A DNA stretch of 64,000 bases from SIG480 sp045595365 (GTDB taxonomy: Bacteria > Bacillota > Clostridia > Oscillospirales > JAAYXM01): the NCBI GenBank assembly GCA_045595365.1, contig JAZOAI010000035.1, positions 1 through 64,000 on the forward strand, given 5' to 3'. A program made the position numbers and the translations under genes. Below are positions 40,199-49,744 of this stretch, piece after piece. Below the pieces are notes generated by a model, which saw nothing but the letters and a program-made list of their open reading frames with translations, was not told the origin of the DNA and made no database searches. Within the stretch, counting starts at the first letter, position 1, and every line of letters starts with the position of its first letter.

Positions 40199-42532
40199 AT
40201 GAGCAGTGCACAGAAATACAGAGTCCGCGATTTGGCGAAGGACTTTGGAATTACAGCAAAGGCTGTTACGGAAATTCTGACAAAATATTCCGAAGCACCC
40301 AAATCAAATATGCAGGCACTTACAGATGACGAACTCAATATAATTTTTGACGTTCTTACAATCCAGAATCAGGTGGAGAGCTTTGAAAGCCTTATGTCGG
40401 AAACTTACCACGAGGAAGCTCCCAAGGAAGAACCCGCAAAAGAAGAAAAGAAGCAGCCTTCTCCCGAAAAGAAGGAAAAGGCAAAGCCTGCCGCCGCAAG
40501 CGCACCCGCAAAGGGCGACAAAACTGACGGCGCCGCAAGCGTCACCACAAAGAAGGGCGTTCAGACTCACGTTATCGACACGCGCGGCGGAAGTGTTGAC
40601 CTTTCGAAATACGACGACAGCGTCGACAACCTTGTTCCCGACAGTGTTCGTGACATCGGAACAATAAAGCAGAAAATCAAGAAGTCTCCTGACCGCAAGC
40701 AGCAGAATTTCGGCTCGAAGCGCCGCCAGGAGGAACAGGAGAAAATGAAGAAGCTTGAGGCTCAGGTTCAGAAGAAGCCTCAGCTCACGGTTATGATTCC
40801 CGACGAAATCTCAGTCGGCGAGCTCGCCTCCCGAATGAAGAGAACGGGGGCTGACGTTGTAAAACAGCTTATCAAGCTTGGTGTTATGGCATCTCTTTCA
40901 GATGTTATCGACTACGACACCGCCGCTATCGTTGCTCTTGAAATGGGCGCGAAGGTGGAAAAGGAAATTATAATAACAATCGAGGATAAGCTTATTGACG
41001 AAAGCGTTGACCGCGAAGAAGACCTTCTCCCGCGCGACCCGGTTGTTGTCGTTATGGGTCACGTTGACCACGGCAAAACCTCGCTTCTTGACGCCGTCAG
41101 AAAAACAAACGTTGTTTCCGGTGAAGCCGGCGGAATCACCCAGCATATCGGTGCTTATCGCGTAGATATAAACGGAAGAAAGATCACCTTCCTCGACACC
41201 CCGGGCCACGAGGCATTTACCTCTATGCGCGCCCGCGGCGCTCAGGTTACTGACGTTGTAATCCTCGTTGTTGCAGCGGATGACGGAATCATGCCGCAGA
41301 CGGTTGAGGCTATTAACCACGCAAAGGCCGCAGGAGTTCCGATAGTTGTTGCAATCAACAAGATGGATGCCGAGGGTGCAAACCCCGACCGCATCAAGCA
41401 ACAGCTCACGGAATATGAACTCGTCGCAGAGGAATGGGGCGGAAACACCATAGTCTGCCCGATTTCCGCAAAGCTCGGAGACGGTATTGACGAGCTTCTC
41501 GAAATGGTAATCCTCACTGCCGATATGCTCGACCTCAAGGCTAACCCCAACAGAAGCGCAAAGGGAACGGTTGTCGAAGCGAAGCTTGACCGCGGCCGCG
41601 GCCCTGTTGCAACGCTTCTTGTTTCAAACGGAACTCTTAACGCAGGCGATGTCATCATCGCAGGCACAAGTGTCGGCAGAATCCGCGCAATGACAGACGA
41701 CAAGGGAAGAAAGATGAAAACTGCAGGCCCCTCCGTTCCTGTTGAAATCATTGGTCTTTCCGAAGTCCCGAACGCCGGTGACATATTCTACGCCGTTGAT
41801 GACGAGCGTATGGCACGCGAGCTTGTCGAGCAGCGCAAGCAGACAGAAAAGGACGAAATCAACAAAGCTTCGGCGCGCAAGGTTTCTCTTGAAGACCTCT
41901 TTGATCAGATTCAGCAGGGCGAAATCAAGGAGCTTCCGATTATTGTCAAGGCTGACGTTAAGGGCTCGGCAGAAGCTGTCAAGGCTTCTCTTGAGAAGCT
42001 CTCAAACGAAGAGGTTCGCGTTCGCGTTATCCACGCAGGCGTAGGCGGAATCAACGAGTCCGATATTCTTCTTGCCTCCGCTTCAAATGCTATTGTCGTC
42101 GGATTCAATGTCCGCCCCGATTCAAGTGCGCGCGACAGTGCTGCCGCATCAGGAACGGACATCAGGCTTTACCGCATAATCTACGACTGCATCGAAGAAA
42201 TCGAAGCAGCTATGAAGGGGCTTCTTGCACCCACCTTCCGCGAGGAGGTTCTCGGGCACGCTGAAATCCGCCAGACCTTCAAGGTTTCAAAGGTCGGAAC
42301 AATCGCAGGCTGCCACGTTACAGACGGTAAGATCATCAGAACCGCAAGTGTCAGAGTTGTCCGCGACAACATCGTTGTCTTTGAAGGCCAGCTTGCCTCA
42401 CTCAAGAGATTCAAGGATGATGCGAAGGAAGTCAGCTCCGGATACGAGTGCGGCTTGAGCGTTGAAAACTTTAACGATATAAAAGAGGGTGACGTCATCG
42501 AGGCGTACACCATGGTAGAAGTAAAGGAATAA
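40199..42532 (+). CDS. infB: translation initiation factor IF-2
   Basis: GTPase bringing initiator tRNA to the ribosome. It has 777 residues from the ATG following CGGAGGTGG; an in-frame GTG at 40187 would lie within that site. After the N-terminal IF2-N motif and a Lys/Pro/Ala-rich linker (~65-160), the G domain shows GHVDHGKTSLLD near 283, DTPGHEAF near 332 and NKMDAEG near 386. Domains II-IV follow to the end. Confidence 0.98.
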   Translation: MSSAQKYRVRDLAKDFGITAKAVTEILTKYSEAPKSNMQALTDDELNIIFDVLTIQNQVESFESLMSETYHEEAPKEEPAKEEKKQPSPEKKEKAKPAAASAPAKGDKTDGAASVTTKKGVQTHVIDTRGGSVDLSKYDDSVDNLVPDSVRDIGTIKQKIKKSPDRKQQNFGSKRRQEEQEKMKKLEAQVQKKPQLTVMIPDEISVGELASRMKRTGADVVKQLIKLGVMASLSDVIDYDTAAIVALEMGAKVEKEIIITIEDKLIDESVDREEDLLPRDPVVVVMGHVDHGKTSLLDAVRKTNVVSGEAGGITQHIGAYRVDINGRKITFLDTPGHEAFTSMRARGAQVTDVVILVVAADDGIMPQTVEAINHAKAAGVPIVVAINKMDAEGANPDRIKQQLTEYELVAEEWGGNTIVCPISAKLGDGIDELLEMVILTADMLDLKANPNRSAKGTVVEAKLDRGRGPVATLLVSNGTLNAGDVIIAGTSVGRIRAMTDDKGRKMKTAGPSVPVEIIGLSEVPNAGDIFYAVDDERMARELVEQRKQTEKDEINKASARKVSLEDLFDQIQQGEIKELPIIVKADVKGSAEAVKASLEKLSNEEVRVRVIHAGVGGINESDILLASASNAIVVGFNVRPDSSARDSAAASGTDIRLYRIIYDCIEEIEAAMKGLLAPTFREEVLGHAEIRQTFKVSKVGTIAGCHVTDGKIIRTASVRVVRDNIVVFEGQLASLKRFKDDAKEVSSGYECGLSVENFNDIKEGDVIEAYTMVEVKE

Positions 42533-42536
42533 CATT

Positions 42537-43841
42537 ATGGGAAGTGTTCGTATAGGGCGCGTCAATGACGAGCTTATGAGAATTCTCGCAGAGCTTATCC
42601 GCACAGTGCGCGACCCCAGAGTTTCAGGGCTTGTGAGCATTGTTCACGTGGAAACCGCGCCCGATCTCGGAAGTGCCAAGGTTTTTATCAGCGTTCTCGG
42701 CGATGAAGAAAAGCGCCGAGACTGTCTCCGCGGTCTCCGCGCAGCATCGGGATACCTGCGCCGCGAAGCGGCAAAACGGCTTCGTCTCCGCTACACCCCC
42801 GAGCTCACCTTTATCGATGATGACTCAATAGTATCGGGAACCCACATAATGGAGCTTATCGAAAACGTTTCCCGACGCGACAAGGAAAAGAAAATGCTCA
42901 CACCGGAAGGTGTTGCGGATTTTCTTAAAACGCGCGATAACATTCTCATTCTTACACACAAAAGCCCTGACGGCGACACTACGGGCAGTGCCGCCGCGCT
43001 CTGCCTTGCGCTCCGGGGCGCAGGCAAAGAGGCGTATGTTTTTGAAAACCCCGAATTTTCAGAAAAGCTTTACCGCCGCGCGCGCACATTCTTCCCCACA
43101 GAGAGTTTTTCTCCCTCCTGCATTGTTGCGGTTGACGTTGCTGACCCGGCGCTTTTGTGCCCCGGGTGCGAGGATTTTGCAGACAGAATCGACCTCGCAA
43201 TAGACCACCACGTCACGCACGTCTCCTATGCGGGAAGAGAGTGTGTCATTCCCGGTGCCGCCGCATGCGGAGAAATCATTTTTGACGTAATAAAAGCACT
43301 TTCCGCAAAGCTTACAAAAAAGCTTTCGGATCTTCTGTATATCGCAATCGCAACAGACACGGGAAGGTTTCTTCATTCCAACACCACTCCCGAAAGCCAC
43401 CGGAAGGCAGCAGAGCTTATCGCGCAGGGAGCCGACTTTACCGGGATAAACAGAGAGTTTTTCACTGAAAAAACTAAGAGCCGGATTGCTCTTGAAGCAG
43501 AAATTTTGTCAGGACTTAAGCTGTACTTCGGCGGCCGCGTTTCGGTTATCAGAATGACTCGTGAAATGGTCGAGCGAAACCGCGCCACAACCGACGACAC
43601 CGACAGCATTTCGGCTCTTGCAAGAGTTGTCAAGGGTGTTGTTCTCGGAGTTTATATTCACGAAAAGGAAAACGAGGTAAAAATCTCTCTTCGCTCTGAC
43701 GGAAGCATAAGTTGTGCCGAGTTTTGCCGGAACTTCGGAGGTGGAGGCCACGACGGTGCTGCAGGTTGTTCAATGACCTGCGGGATTGACGAGGCCGAAG
43801 ATCGCATAATCAAAAAAATTGAAGAGCTTGAACTTTTTTAA
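42537..43841 (+). CDS. fusion of ribosome-binding factor A and DHH phosphoesterase NrnA
   Basis: One uninterrupted frame of 434 residues joins two proteins usually encoded side by side. Residues 1-~115 match RbfA (RIGRVNDELMRILAELI; VRDPRVSGLVSIVHVE; LRLRYTPELTF), a 30S maturation factor. Residues ~120-434 match NrnA, a nano-RNase and pAp phosphatase, with SPDGDTTGS, DVADPA, DHHVTH and the C-terminal GGGGHDGAAG. No stop codon separates them. An internal ATG at 42894 with AAGGA before it lies exactly at the junction and could yield free NrnA. Neighbours infB and truB are in the standard order. Confidence 0.95.
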   Translation: MGSVRIGRVNDELMRILAELIRTVRDPRVSGLVSIVHVETAPDLGSAKVFISVLGDEEKRRDCLRGLRAASGYLRREAAKRLRLRYTPELTFIDDDSIVSGTHIMELIENVSRRDKEKKMLTPEGVADFLKTRDNILILTHKSPDGDTTGSAAALCLALRGAGKEAYVFENPEFSEKLYRRARTFFPTESFSPSCIVAVDVADPALLCPGCEDFADRIDLAIDHHVTHVSYAGRECVIPGAAACGEIIFDVIKALSAKLTKKLSDLLYIAIATDTGRFLHSNTTPESHRKAAELIAQGADFTGINREFFTEKTKSRIALEAEILSGLKLYFGGRVSVIRMTREMVERNRATTDDTDSISALARVVKGVVLGVYIHEKENEVKISLRSDGSISCAEFCRNFGGGGHDGAAGCSMTCGIDEAEDRIIKKIEELELF

Positions 43842-43847
43842 GGATAT

Positions 43848-43898
43848 TTGCGGAACACATTTGTGCTCCGCAATGTCTGTTTCAGGCGATATGCCTGA
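43848..43898 (+). promoter_or_regulatory. two intercistronic hairpins before truB
   Basis: TTGCGGA and TCCGCAA form a stem extended inside by CAC/GTG (43848-43873). TCAGGC and GCCTGA form a second one (43882-43898). Neither is followed by a T run, so termination is unlikely. They fill the space between the RbfA-NrnA frame and the truB ribosome binding site. Confidence 0.5.
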
Positions 43899-43910
43899 GA
43901 AAGGTAGTAA

Positions 43911-44768
43911 ATGAACGGAATTGTAATTGTTGACAAGCCTCAGGGGATCACGTCTCACGATGTTGTTTCTCGGATGAGGCGCATATTCAAAACGCGGCGC
44001 GTCGGTCATTCAGGCACTCTTGACCCCCTCGCCACGGGGGTTCTCCCGATATTTATCGGGCGGGCCACGAGGGCGTGTGAATTCGCGCTGTGCGATGAGA
44101 AAAAATATATTGCAACGCTAAGGCTCGGGCTTTCGACCGACACGCAGGACATTACGGGTGAAATTGTCTCAGAAAGCCCCGTTTCGCTCTCTTGCGAGGA
44201 GGTCATCGCCGTTTGCAAAAGCTTTGAGGGTGAAAGCCTGCAGACTCCACCGATGTACTCCGCAATTAAGATAGACGGCATCCCCCTCTATAAGCTTGCG
44301 CGCGAAGGAAAAGAGGTTGAGCGAAAAGCCCGCGAAATCAACATTTCAGAGATTTCCGCCCGCCATATTTCGGAAAACGACTATGAAATTGAAGTTTCCT
44401 GCTCAAAGGGCACATACATAAGAACGCTTATCTATGACATCGGCCAAAAGCTCGGCTGTGGCGCGTGTATGACAACGCTTCGCAGAACAAAGTCGGGGGT
44501 TTTTGAAATTGCAGATGCGAGAACAATAGAAGAAATCGAAGTCTCCCCTTCCGTCTTGCCTGTTGACTTTATGTTCTCGGAATACGAAGCGGTCACGATA
44601 GACCCGGCGGGCGAGAAAAAATGCCGCAACGGAGCAGATGTTCCGTATAATGCAGAGCGCGGCAAGGTTTTTCGCGTTTACGGAGAGAGCGGAGAGTTTT
44701 TGATGCTCGCAAAAGGCGGAGAGCGCGGCGAGCTTTGTACTGTAAAAAGCTTTTTTGAGGTGAACTGA
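43911..44768 (+). CDS. truB: tRNA pseudouridine-55 synthase
   Basis: Makes pseudouridine 55 in the T-loop of tRNAs. In its 285 residues the catalytic Asp lies in GHSGTLDPLATGVL near residue 40. YSAIKIDGIPLY and GTYIRTLIYDIG are the other conserved motifs, and a small PUA-like end follows. Its stop overlaps the ribF start by one base. Confidence 0.97.
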   Translation: MNGIVIVDKPQGITSHDVVSRMRRIFKTRRVGHSGTLDPLATGVLPIFIGRATRACEFALCDEKKYIATLRLGLSTDTQDITGEIVSESPVSLSCEEVIAVCKSFEGESLQTPPMYSAIKIDGIPLYKLAREGKEVERKAREINISEISARHISENDYEIEVSCSKGTYIRTLIYDIGQKLGCGACMTTLRRTKSGVFEIADARTIEEIEVSPSVLPVDFMFSEYEAVTIDPAGEKKCRNGADVPYNAERGKVFRVYGESGEFLMLAKGGERGELCTVKSFFEVN

Positions 44769-45652
44769 TGATGAAAAGAGCTGTTGCACTCGGTTTTTTT
44801 GACGGTGTGCATATCGGGCACGGCGCACTCCTCCGGCGAACAAAAGCTCTCGCCGAGCGACACGACCTTGCCCCTTGTGTTATGACCTATTCTCAGCATC
44901 CGTCAGCGGTCCTTTCAAAAGAAAGAGTTCCTCTCATCAACACGACGAACGAGAGAATTCTTCTCATATCGTCGCTGTACGGCATAGACGATGTCGTCAT
45001 AAAGGATTTTACAAGGCAGTATGCCTCGCTTTCCTGCGAGGAGTTTTTTGAAAAAATTTTAATCTCGGAGCTTTCCTGCGGGTATGTTATCGCAGGATAT
45101 GACTTCCGCTTCGGTGACGGCGGTGCGGGGGATGCAGACGCGCTCTACGCACTCTGCAAAAAGAACAATATCGATTGCGAGATTGTTGATGCAATAAAGC
45201 GCGACGGCGAGGCTGTAAGCTCCTCACGCGTGCGGAAGCTTCTCGAAGAAGGAGATATGGAAAAGGCGAGAGAGCTTCTCGGCCATTATCACTGCACAAT
45301 CTCTCCCGTTATTAAAGGCCAGACACTCGGCAAAAAGCTTGGGTTTGCAACGGCAAATCAAGCGTTTGACGAAACGGTAAAAATTCCAAGGCGCGGCGTT
45401 TATCTGTCGCAGGTTACTGTTGGCAGCAGGGTCTTTCGCGGCATAACGAACGTGGGCGTCCGCCCCACCGTTCTGTCCTCTTCAGAAGTGTTTGCCGAAA
45501 CGCATATACTCGATTTTTCCGGGGACCTTTACGGCCAGACAATAAAAACGGAATTTGTCAGCTTTCTCCGCGAGGAAAAGAAGTTCTCGTCACTTGATGA
45601 GCTTCATGAGCAAATATCACAAGACGTCATTCGTGCGAGAGAAGAAATTTAG
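44768..45652 (+). CDS. ribF: bifunctional riboflavin kinase/FAD synthetase
   Basis: Turns riboflavin into FMN and FAD. The nucleotidyltransferase half begins at once with ALGFFDGVHIGH and includes SSSRVRKLLEEG near residue 149. The kinase half has KGQTLGKKLGFATAN near 182 (FPTAN in most homologues) and GVYLSQV. It has 294 residues, slightly short because the usual ~15-residue lead before GFFDGVH is missing. Start may be ATG 44768 or 44771. Confidence 0.95.
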   Translation: MMKRAVALGFFDGVHIGHGALLRRTKALAERHDLAPCVMTYSQHPSAVLSKERVPLINTTNERILLISSLYGIDDVVIKDFTRQYASLSCEEFFEKILISELSCGYVIAGYDFRFGDGGAGDADALYALCKKNNIDCEIVDAIKRDGEAVSSSRVRKLLEEGDMEKARELLGHYHCTISPVIKGQTLGKKLGFATANQAFDETVKIPRRGVYLSQVTVGSRVFRGITNVGVRPTVLSSSEVFAETHILDFSGDLYGQTIKTEFVSFLREEKKFSSLDELHEQISQDVIRAREEI

Positions 45653-45672
45653 ATATTTTTACAGAAAATTCA

Positions 45673-45701
45673 TTGATTTCACCCATATTATTTGATACAA
45701 T
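45673..45701 (+). promoter_or_regulatory. sigma-A promoter of the regulator-ftsEX operon
   Basis: TTGATT, a 17-base spacer and TACAAT. A small stem (TTTCTG/CAGAAA) lies in the leader at about 45730-45749, before the AAGGTGG binding site. Confidence 0.72.
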
Positions 45702-45774
45702 ATAGATGATATAATGTCTTAACTGTGGGTTTCTGTCTTTTGGCAGAAAGCAATTTATTAAAGGTGGATGAATT

Positions 45775-46866
45775 ATGGCTTGGGTAATGCTTCAGAATAC
45801 CATACTTCAGATGAAAGAGGCTACAGACAGAACTATCGGCGTTATAAACGTCACAGGCTCTGTCTGCGCTTGCACTGACCCGTCACTTAAGGGCACGGTG
45901 CGCGAGGGTGCGATAAACGCCCTTGAGGAAATGATAGGCTCTTATCTCGTTTTTGAGGGCTATACATACAAGCCCGTTTCTACCCCCGGCGCACGCTTTG
46001 AATACGTCGTCTTCGTTTCGGGCGAGGATGAGTATGCAAAAAGCCTTGCCGTTATGGCATCTCTTGCGGTCGGCAACGCGAAAAAGTATTACGACGAAAA
46101 ACACGACCGCGCAACCTTTGTAAAAAACATCCTTCTTGACAACATCCTTTCCGGCGACATCTACATGAAAGCAAGCGAGCTTCGGATGCCTCAGGATGTT
46201 CCCCACGTCGTCTTCCTCATCCGCCAGACAGACCACTGTGACTCTGCGGCGCTTGACATCGTTTCCAATATGTTCCCCGATAAGCAGAAGGACTTTGTCA
46301 TAAGCATAAGCGAAAATGAAATCGCGCTTGTCTGCGAGGTTTCCCCGTCTGACGAATCCCGCGATTTTATAAAAATAGCAGAGAGCATCCGCGATACTTT
46401 AAAGGCCGAGCTTCTTGCGAAAACCGAGATAGGCATAGGCACCGTCGCCAACGCGCTTCGTGACCTTGCCGTTTCCTACAAGGAAGCTCAATCTGCTATA
46501 AGCGTCGGTAAAATGTTTGACACGGACCGCGAGATTATGAGCTATGAAAACCTTGGAATAGGGCGGATTATTTACCAGCTCCCCACAACTCTCTGTGAAA
46601 TGTTTCTCTCCGAGGTTTTCCGCGATAATTCTCTTGAATCTCTTGATTCTGAAACACTTATGACCATCCAGAAATTCTTTGAGAACAACTTAAACGTTTC
46701 CGAAACCTCCAGGAACTTGTTTGTCCACAGAAACACACTTGTTTACCGCCTGGAGAAAATCAAGAAAATAACCGGCCTTGACCTTCGTGAGTTTGACCAC
46801 GCTATAATTTTCAAGGTTGCCCTTATGGTAAAGAAATATTTATCTTCTCAGGGGGCCACGTTCTAA
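45775..46866 (+). CDS. PucR/CdaR-type helix-turn-helix regulator
   Basis: A transcription factor of 363 residues. The C-terminal ~60 residues are the PucR-type helix-turn-helix (LNVSETSRNLFVHRNTLVYR). The middle (ELLAKTEIGIGTVANALRDL...SYKEAQSAISVG) is the GGDEF-like domain of this group, and the N-terminal ~115 residues are a possible sensor. It directly precedes ftsE, so it may regulate the division/wall-hydrolase genes; target and ligand are unknown. Confidence 0.88.
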   Translation: MAWVMLQNTILQMKEATDRTIGVINVTGSVCACTDPSLKGTVREGAINALEEMIGSYLVFEGYTYKPVSTPGARFEYVVFVSGEDEYAKSLAVMASLAVGNAKKYYDEKHDRATFVKNILLDNILSGDIYMKASELRMPQDVPHVVFLIRQTDHCDSAALDIVSNMFPDKQKDFVISISENEIALVCEVSPSDESRDFIKIAESIRDTLKAELLAKTEIGIGTVANALRDLAVSYKEAQSAISVGKMFDTDREIMSYENLGIGRIIYQLPTTLCEMFLSEVFRDNSLESLDSETLMTIQKFFENNLNVSETSRNLFVHRNTLVYRLEKIKKITGLDLREFDHAIIFKVALMVKKYLSSQGATF

Positions 46867-46891
46867 ACCCTATACGAAAGGATTGTGAAAT

Positions 46892-47572
46892 ATGGTTAGG
46901 CTTCTCGATGTCTGCAAGGTTTATGAAAACGGAACCCCGGCACTTGCGGGCATCAATCTCAAAATAGACGACGGGGAATTCGTCTTTCTCGTCGGCTCGT
47001 CCGCATCGGGCAAATCAACTATTGTTAAAATCCTTACATGCGAGGTTCAGATGACCTCCGGCAGAGGCATCGTAAACGGTTTTAACCTAAACCGATTAAA
47101 GCCTTCTAAAATCCCGGAGCTTCGCAGAACCGTCGGCGTTGTCTTTCAGGACTTCCGCCTCATTGACAAAAAAACTGTATATGAAAACGTTGCGTTTGCA
47201 ATGCGCGCCGTCGGCGCATCTCCCGGCGCTATAAAAAAGCGCGTGCCGTATGTTCTCCAGCTTGTCGGGCTTGACCACAAGGCAAAATGTCTTCCCAATG
47301 AGCTTTCGGGCGGAGAGCGGCAAAGGGTGGCGGTTGCAAGAGCCATCGTCAATAATCCCAGCATGATTATTGCCGATGAGCCCACGGGCAATCTTGACCC
47401 CAAAATGTCGATAGAAATAATGAGTCTTTTAGAAAAGATAAATGAGCTTGGAACGACCGTTTTAGTCGTCACTCACGAACGCGAACTTGTTGACGAATTC
47501 GTCAAACGTGTCATCACGATTGACAGCGGTCGGATTATAAGTGATAAAACAGGTGGGTATTATCAAAGATGA
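46892..47572 (+). CDS. ftsE: cell division ATP-binding protein FtsE
   Basis: The ATPase of the FtsEX complex, which activates peptidoglycan hydrolases at the division site. It has 226 residues, with Walker A GSSASGKSTI near residue 36, signature LSGGERQRV near 141 and Walker B IIADEPTGNLD near 161. The stop overlaps the ftsX start by four bases. Confidence 0.96.
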   Translation: MVRLLDVCKVYENGTPALAGINLKIDDGEFVFLVGSSASGKSTIVKILTCEVQMTSGRGIVNGFNLNRLKPSKIPELRRTVGVVFQDFRLIDKKTVYENVAFAMRAVGASPGAIKKRVPYVLQLVGLDHKAKCLPNELSGGERQRVAVARAIVNNPSMIIADEPTGNLDPKMSIEIMSLLEKINELGTTVLVVTHERELVDEFVKRVITIDSGRIISDKTGGYYQR

Positions 47573-48456
47573 GACTTTATAACATATCTTATTTTTTAAG
47601 AGAGGGAATCCACAGCATTTTCACTCATCGGCTTATGAGCATTGCCGCGATGAGCGTTATCACTGCGTGCCTGCTCCTTATGGGAAGCTTCTCGCTTCTG
47701 GCAGCTAACGTTAACCGCCTTCTTGCCGATGTTGAAAGCAAAAACAAGGTCGTCGCATTTGTCGACGAGGCATATTCCGAAGAGGATTCGCGCGCGCTTG
47801 AGGCGGAGGTTCTCGCAATTTCGGAAATCGCTTCTGCAGAGTTTATGACAAAGCAGGAAGCGCTTGACAGCTTCAAAGAGGATTTTGGCGACGAAAGCGA
47901 GCTTCTTGACGGGCTTGATGAGCGAAACCCCCTGCGTGACCGCTACACAGTTACCCTTCACAGAATAGAGGATACGCAGAAGGTGGCGGATGCGCTCAAG
48001 GAAATCCCGGGGATTGCAAAGGTTTCTGCAAGAAGCGACATTTCAGACAAAATCATACAGGTGCGCGATGTTGTCACGGTTATATGCACAGCTCTTATAA
48101 TCATTCTCATCCTCGTATCTGTATTTATAATTTCAAACACGGTAAACCTCACTCTGTTCAACAGGCGCGAGGAAATTGCTATAATGAAGATGATAGGTGC
48201 TACCAACGGTTTTGTTCGCATTCCGTTCGTAATCGAAGGGCTTCTCATCGGAATTGCAGGCGCAGTTCTTTCACTTTTCCTCCAGTGGGGAGTTTACGAG
48301 TATATTGTTGCAGGGGCGCTTTCGGGAATAAGCTTTATTCCGACAATCCCCTTCGGAGATTGTGTCGGCTACCTTGCCGCCGTATTTTTCGGAACAGGCA
48401 TTCTTGTCGGCGGAGTGGGAAGCGCCATAACTCTCAGAAAATTCTTGAAGGTATAG
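47569..48456 (+). CDS. ftsX: cell division permease FtsX
   Basis: Membrane partner of FtsE, 295 residues. One N-terminal membrane segment (~20-40), an external domain of ~130 residues (DVESKNKVVAFVDEAYSEED...), then three C-terminal segments with NTVNLTLFNRREEIAIMKMI between the first two. This is the FtsX topology. The external domain would act on the M23 hydrolase encoded next. Confidence 0.96.
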   Translation: MRLYNISYFLREGIHSIFTHRLMSIAAMSVITACLLLMGSFSLLAANVNRLLADVESKNKVVAFVDEAYSEEDSRALEAEVLAISEIASAEFMTKQEALDSFKEDFGDESELLDGLDERNPLRDRYTVTLHRIEDTQKVADALKEIPGIAKVSARSDISDKIIQVRDVVTVICTALIIILILVSVFIISNTVNLTLFNRREEIAIMKMIGATNGFVRIPFVIEGLLIGIAGAVLSLFLQWGVYEYIVAGALSGISFIPTIPFGDCVGYLAAVFFGTGILVGGVGSAITLRKFLKV

Positions 48457-48468
48457 GAGGCGTTTTGT

Positions 48469-49650
48469 TTGAGTAAGAAAACCGTTCGCATAATCTCTGC
48501 CCTTATCGCAGGGGGGCTTGCTTTTCTCCTTCTCTTTTCTTTAGTGTCGGAGATTGCGCTCTTTGCGCGGGCAGATGCTGCGCAGACTGTTTCAAGTTTA
48601 AACAGCAAGCTCTCAAGCCTTGAAAGTCAAAAGGCTAAAATTCAGAAAGAACTCAAACAAATTGAATCAAAAAAGCAATCGACCATGACAAAAAAGGCGG
48701 CTCTTGACCGTCAGATTGATGTTACGGAGCAGGAGATTGATACTATAAACGAGCTCATCTCCGCACTTGATGTGCAGCTTGCCGCCGTCTCTTCCGAGCT
48801 TTCAAAGGCGCAGGCAGAGGAGCAGAAGCAGAATGATGACTTCTTAAAGCGCGTCAGAATTATGGAAGAGGAAGGCTCAGCCTCTATGCTCGGCATAATT
48901 CTCTCGGCAGACAGCTTTTCGGATATGCTGACCCGAACCGAGCTTATCGGCGATATTGTTGAGGGCGATAAGAAGCTTATGCGCGAGCTTGCCGAGATCC
49001 GCGCCGGCATAGAATCAAAGAAGGCTAAAATTGACGAGACCCGCGCAGCTCAGGCTGCGGCGAAGAAAAATCTTGTCAATAAACAAAACTCTCTCGAGTC
49101 GCAGTATAAATCCGCAAACAACCTCATAAAATCTCTTAACAAAGAGGCTTCCGAATATGAAAAGGCGTTTAACGAAGCCGAACGGGCTATGGATGCAGCC
49201 CGCGCCGAACTTCAGAGCCTGCTTTCCAAATCCGGTTCATCTACATATGTCGGAGGTGAATTCCGTTGGCCGACAAAGGCTACGCGGATAACATCGTATT
49301 ACGGAACCCGCCGCGACCCGATTACGAAGAAAACCTCTATGCATACGGGAATTGACATCGGCGCCAGCATGGGAAGCAACATCTTTGCTTCAAACAGCGG
49401 AACCGTTATCGTCGCCGGCTGGTCAAGCAAGGGTTACGGCAATTACGTTGTCATTGACCACGGTGGCGGAAAGTCCACACTCTATGCACATATGAGCAAG
49501 ATTATTACAAAAAAGGGAGCAAAGGTGGTTCAGGGCGATGTTATCGGCCTTGTCGGCTCGACAGGCTACTCAACAGGCCCGCATCTCCACTTTGAGATTC
49601 TTATAAACGGCAAGCACACAAATCCGATGAACTATTTCAAAAACTCATAG
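48469..49650 (+). CDS. coiled-coil M23 peptidase (EnvC/PcsB-like wall hydrolase)
   Basis: An exported 393-residue protein. An N-terminal membrane segment (~9-30, ending FARADA) is followed by a long coiled coil to ~255 rich in Lys, Glu and Ala. The C-terminal M23 domain has HTGIDIGA and GPHLHFEI, with the zinc-binding His residues. The layout is that of FtsEX-controlled hydrolases. It starts at TTG with AGGAGG eight bases before, 12 bases after ftsX. Confidence 0.95.
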   Translation: MSKKTVRIISALIAGGLAFLLLFSLVSEIALFARADAAQTVSSLNSKLSSLESQKAKIQKELKQIESKKQSTMTKKAALDRQIDVTEQEIDTINELISALDVQLAAVSSELSKAQAEEQKQNDDFLKRVRIMEEEGSASMLGIILSADSFSDMLTRTELIGDIVEGDKKLMRELAEIRAGIESKKAKIDETRAAQAAAKKNLVNKQNSLESQYKSANNLIKSLNKEASEYEKAFNEAERAMDAARAELQSLLSKSGSSTYVGGEFRWPTKATRITSYYGTRRDPITKKTSMHTGIDIGASMGSNIFASNSGTVIVAGWSSKGYGNYVVIDHGGGKSTLYAHMSKIITKKGAKVVQGDVIGLVGSTGYSTGPHLHFEILINGKHTNPMNYFKNS

Positions 49651-49664
49651 CTTAAAATACCCGC

Positions 49665-49686
49665 GGGGCGATGAAGACATCGCCCC
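49665..49686. repeat. hairpin between the M23 peptidase and ctpA
   Basis: GGGGCGATG pairs with CATCGCCCC around AAGA. No T run follows. It recalls the GGGCGAT...ATCGCCC arms of the intergenic family A repeats and may be a degenerate member. Confidence 0.5.
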
Positions 49687-49744
49687 CGACACTTTACTTG
49701 GGCACTAGCCGGAAGCCTCTCCGACACACCCAAAGGAGGAACAT

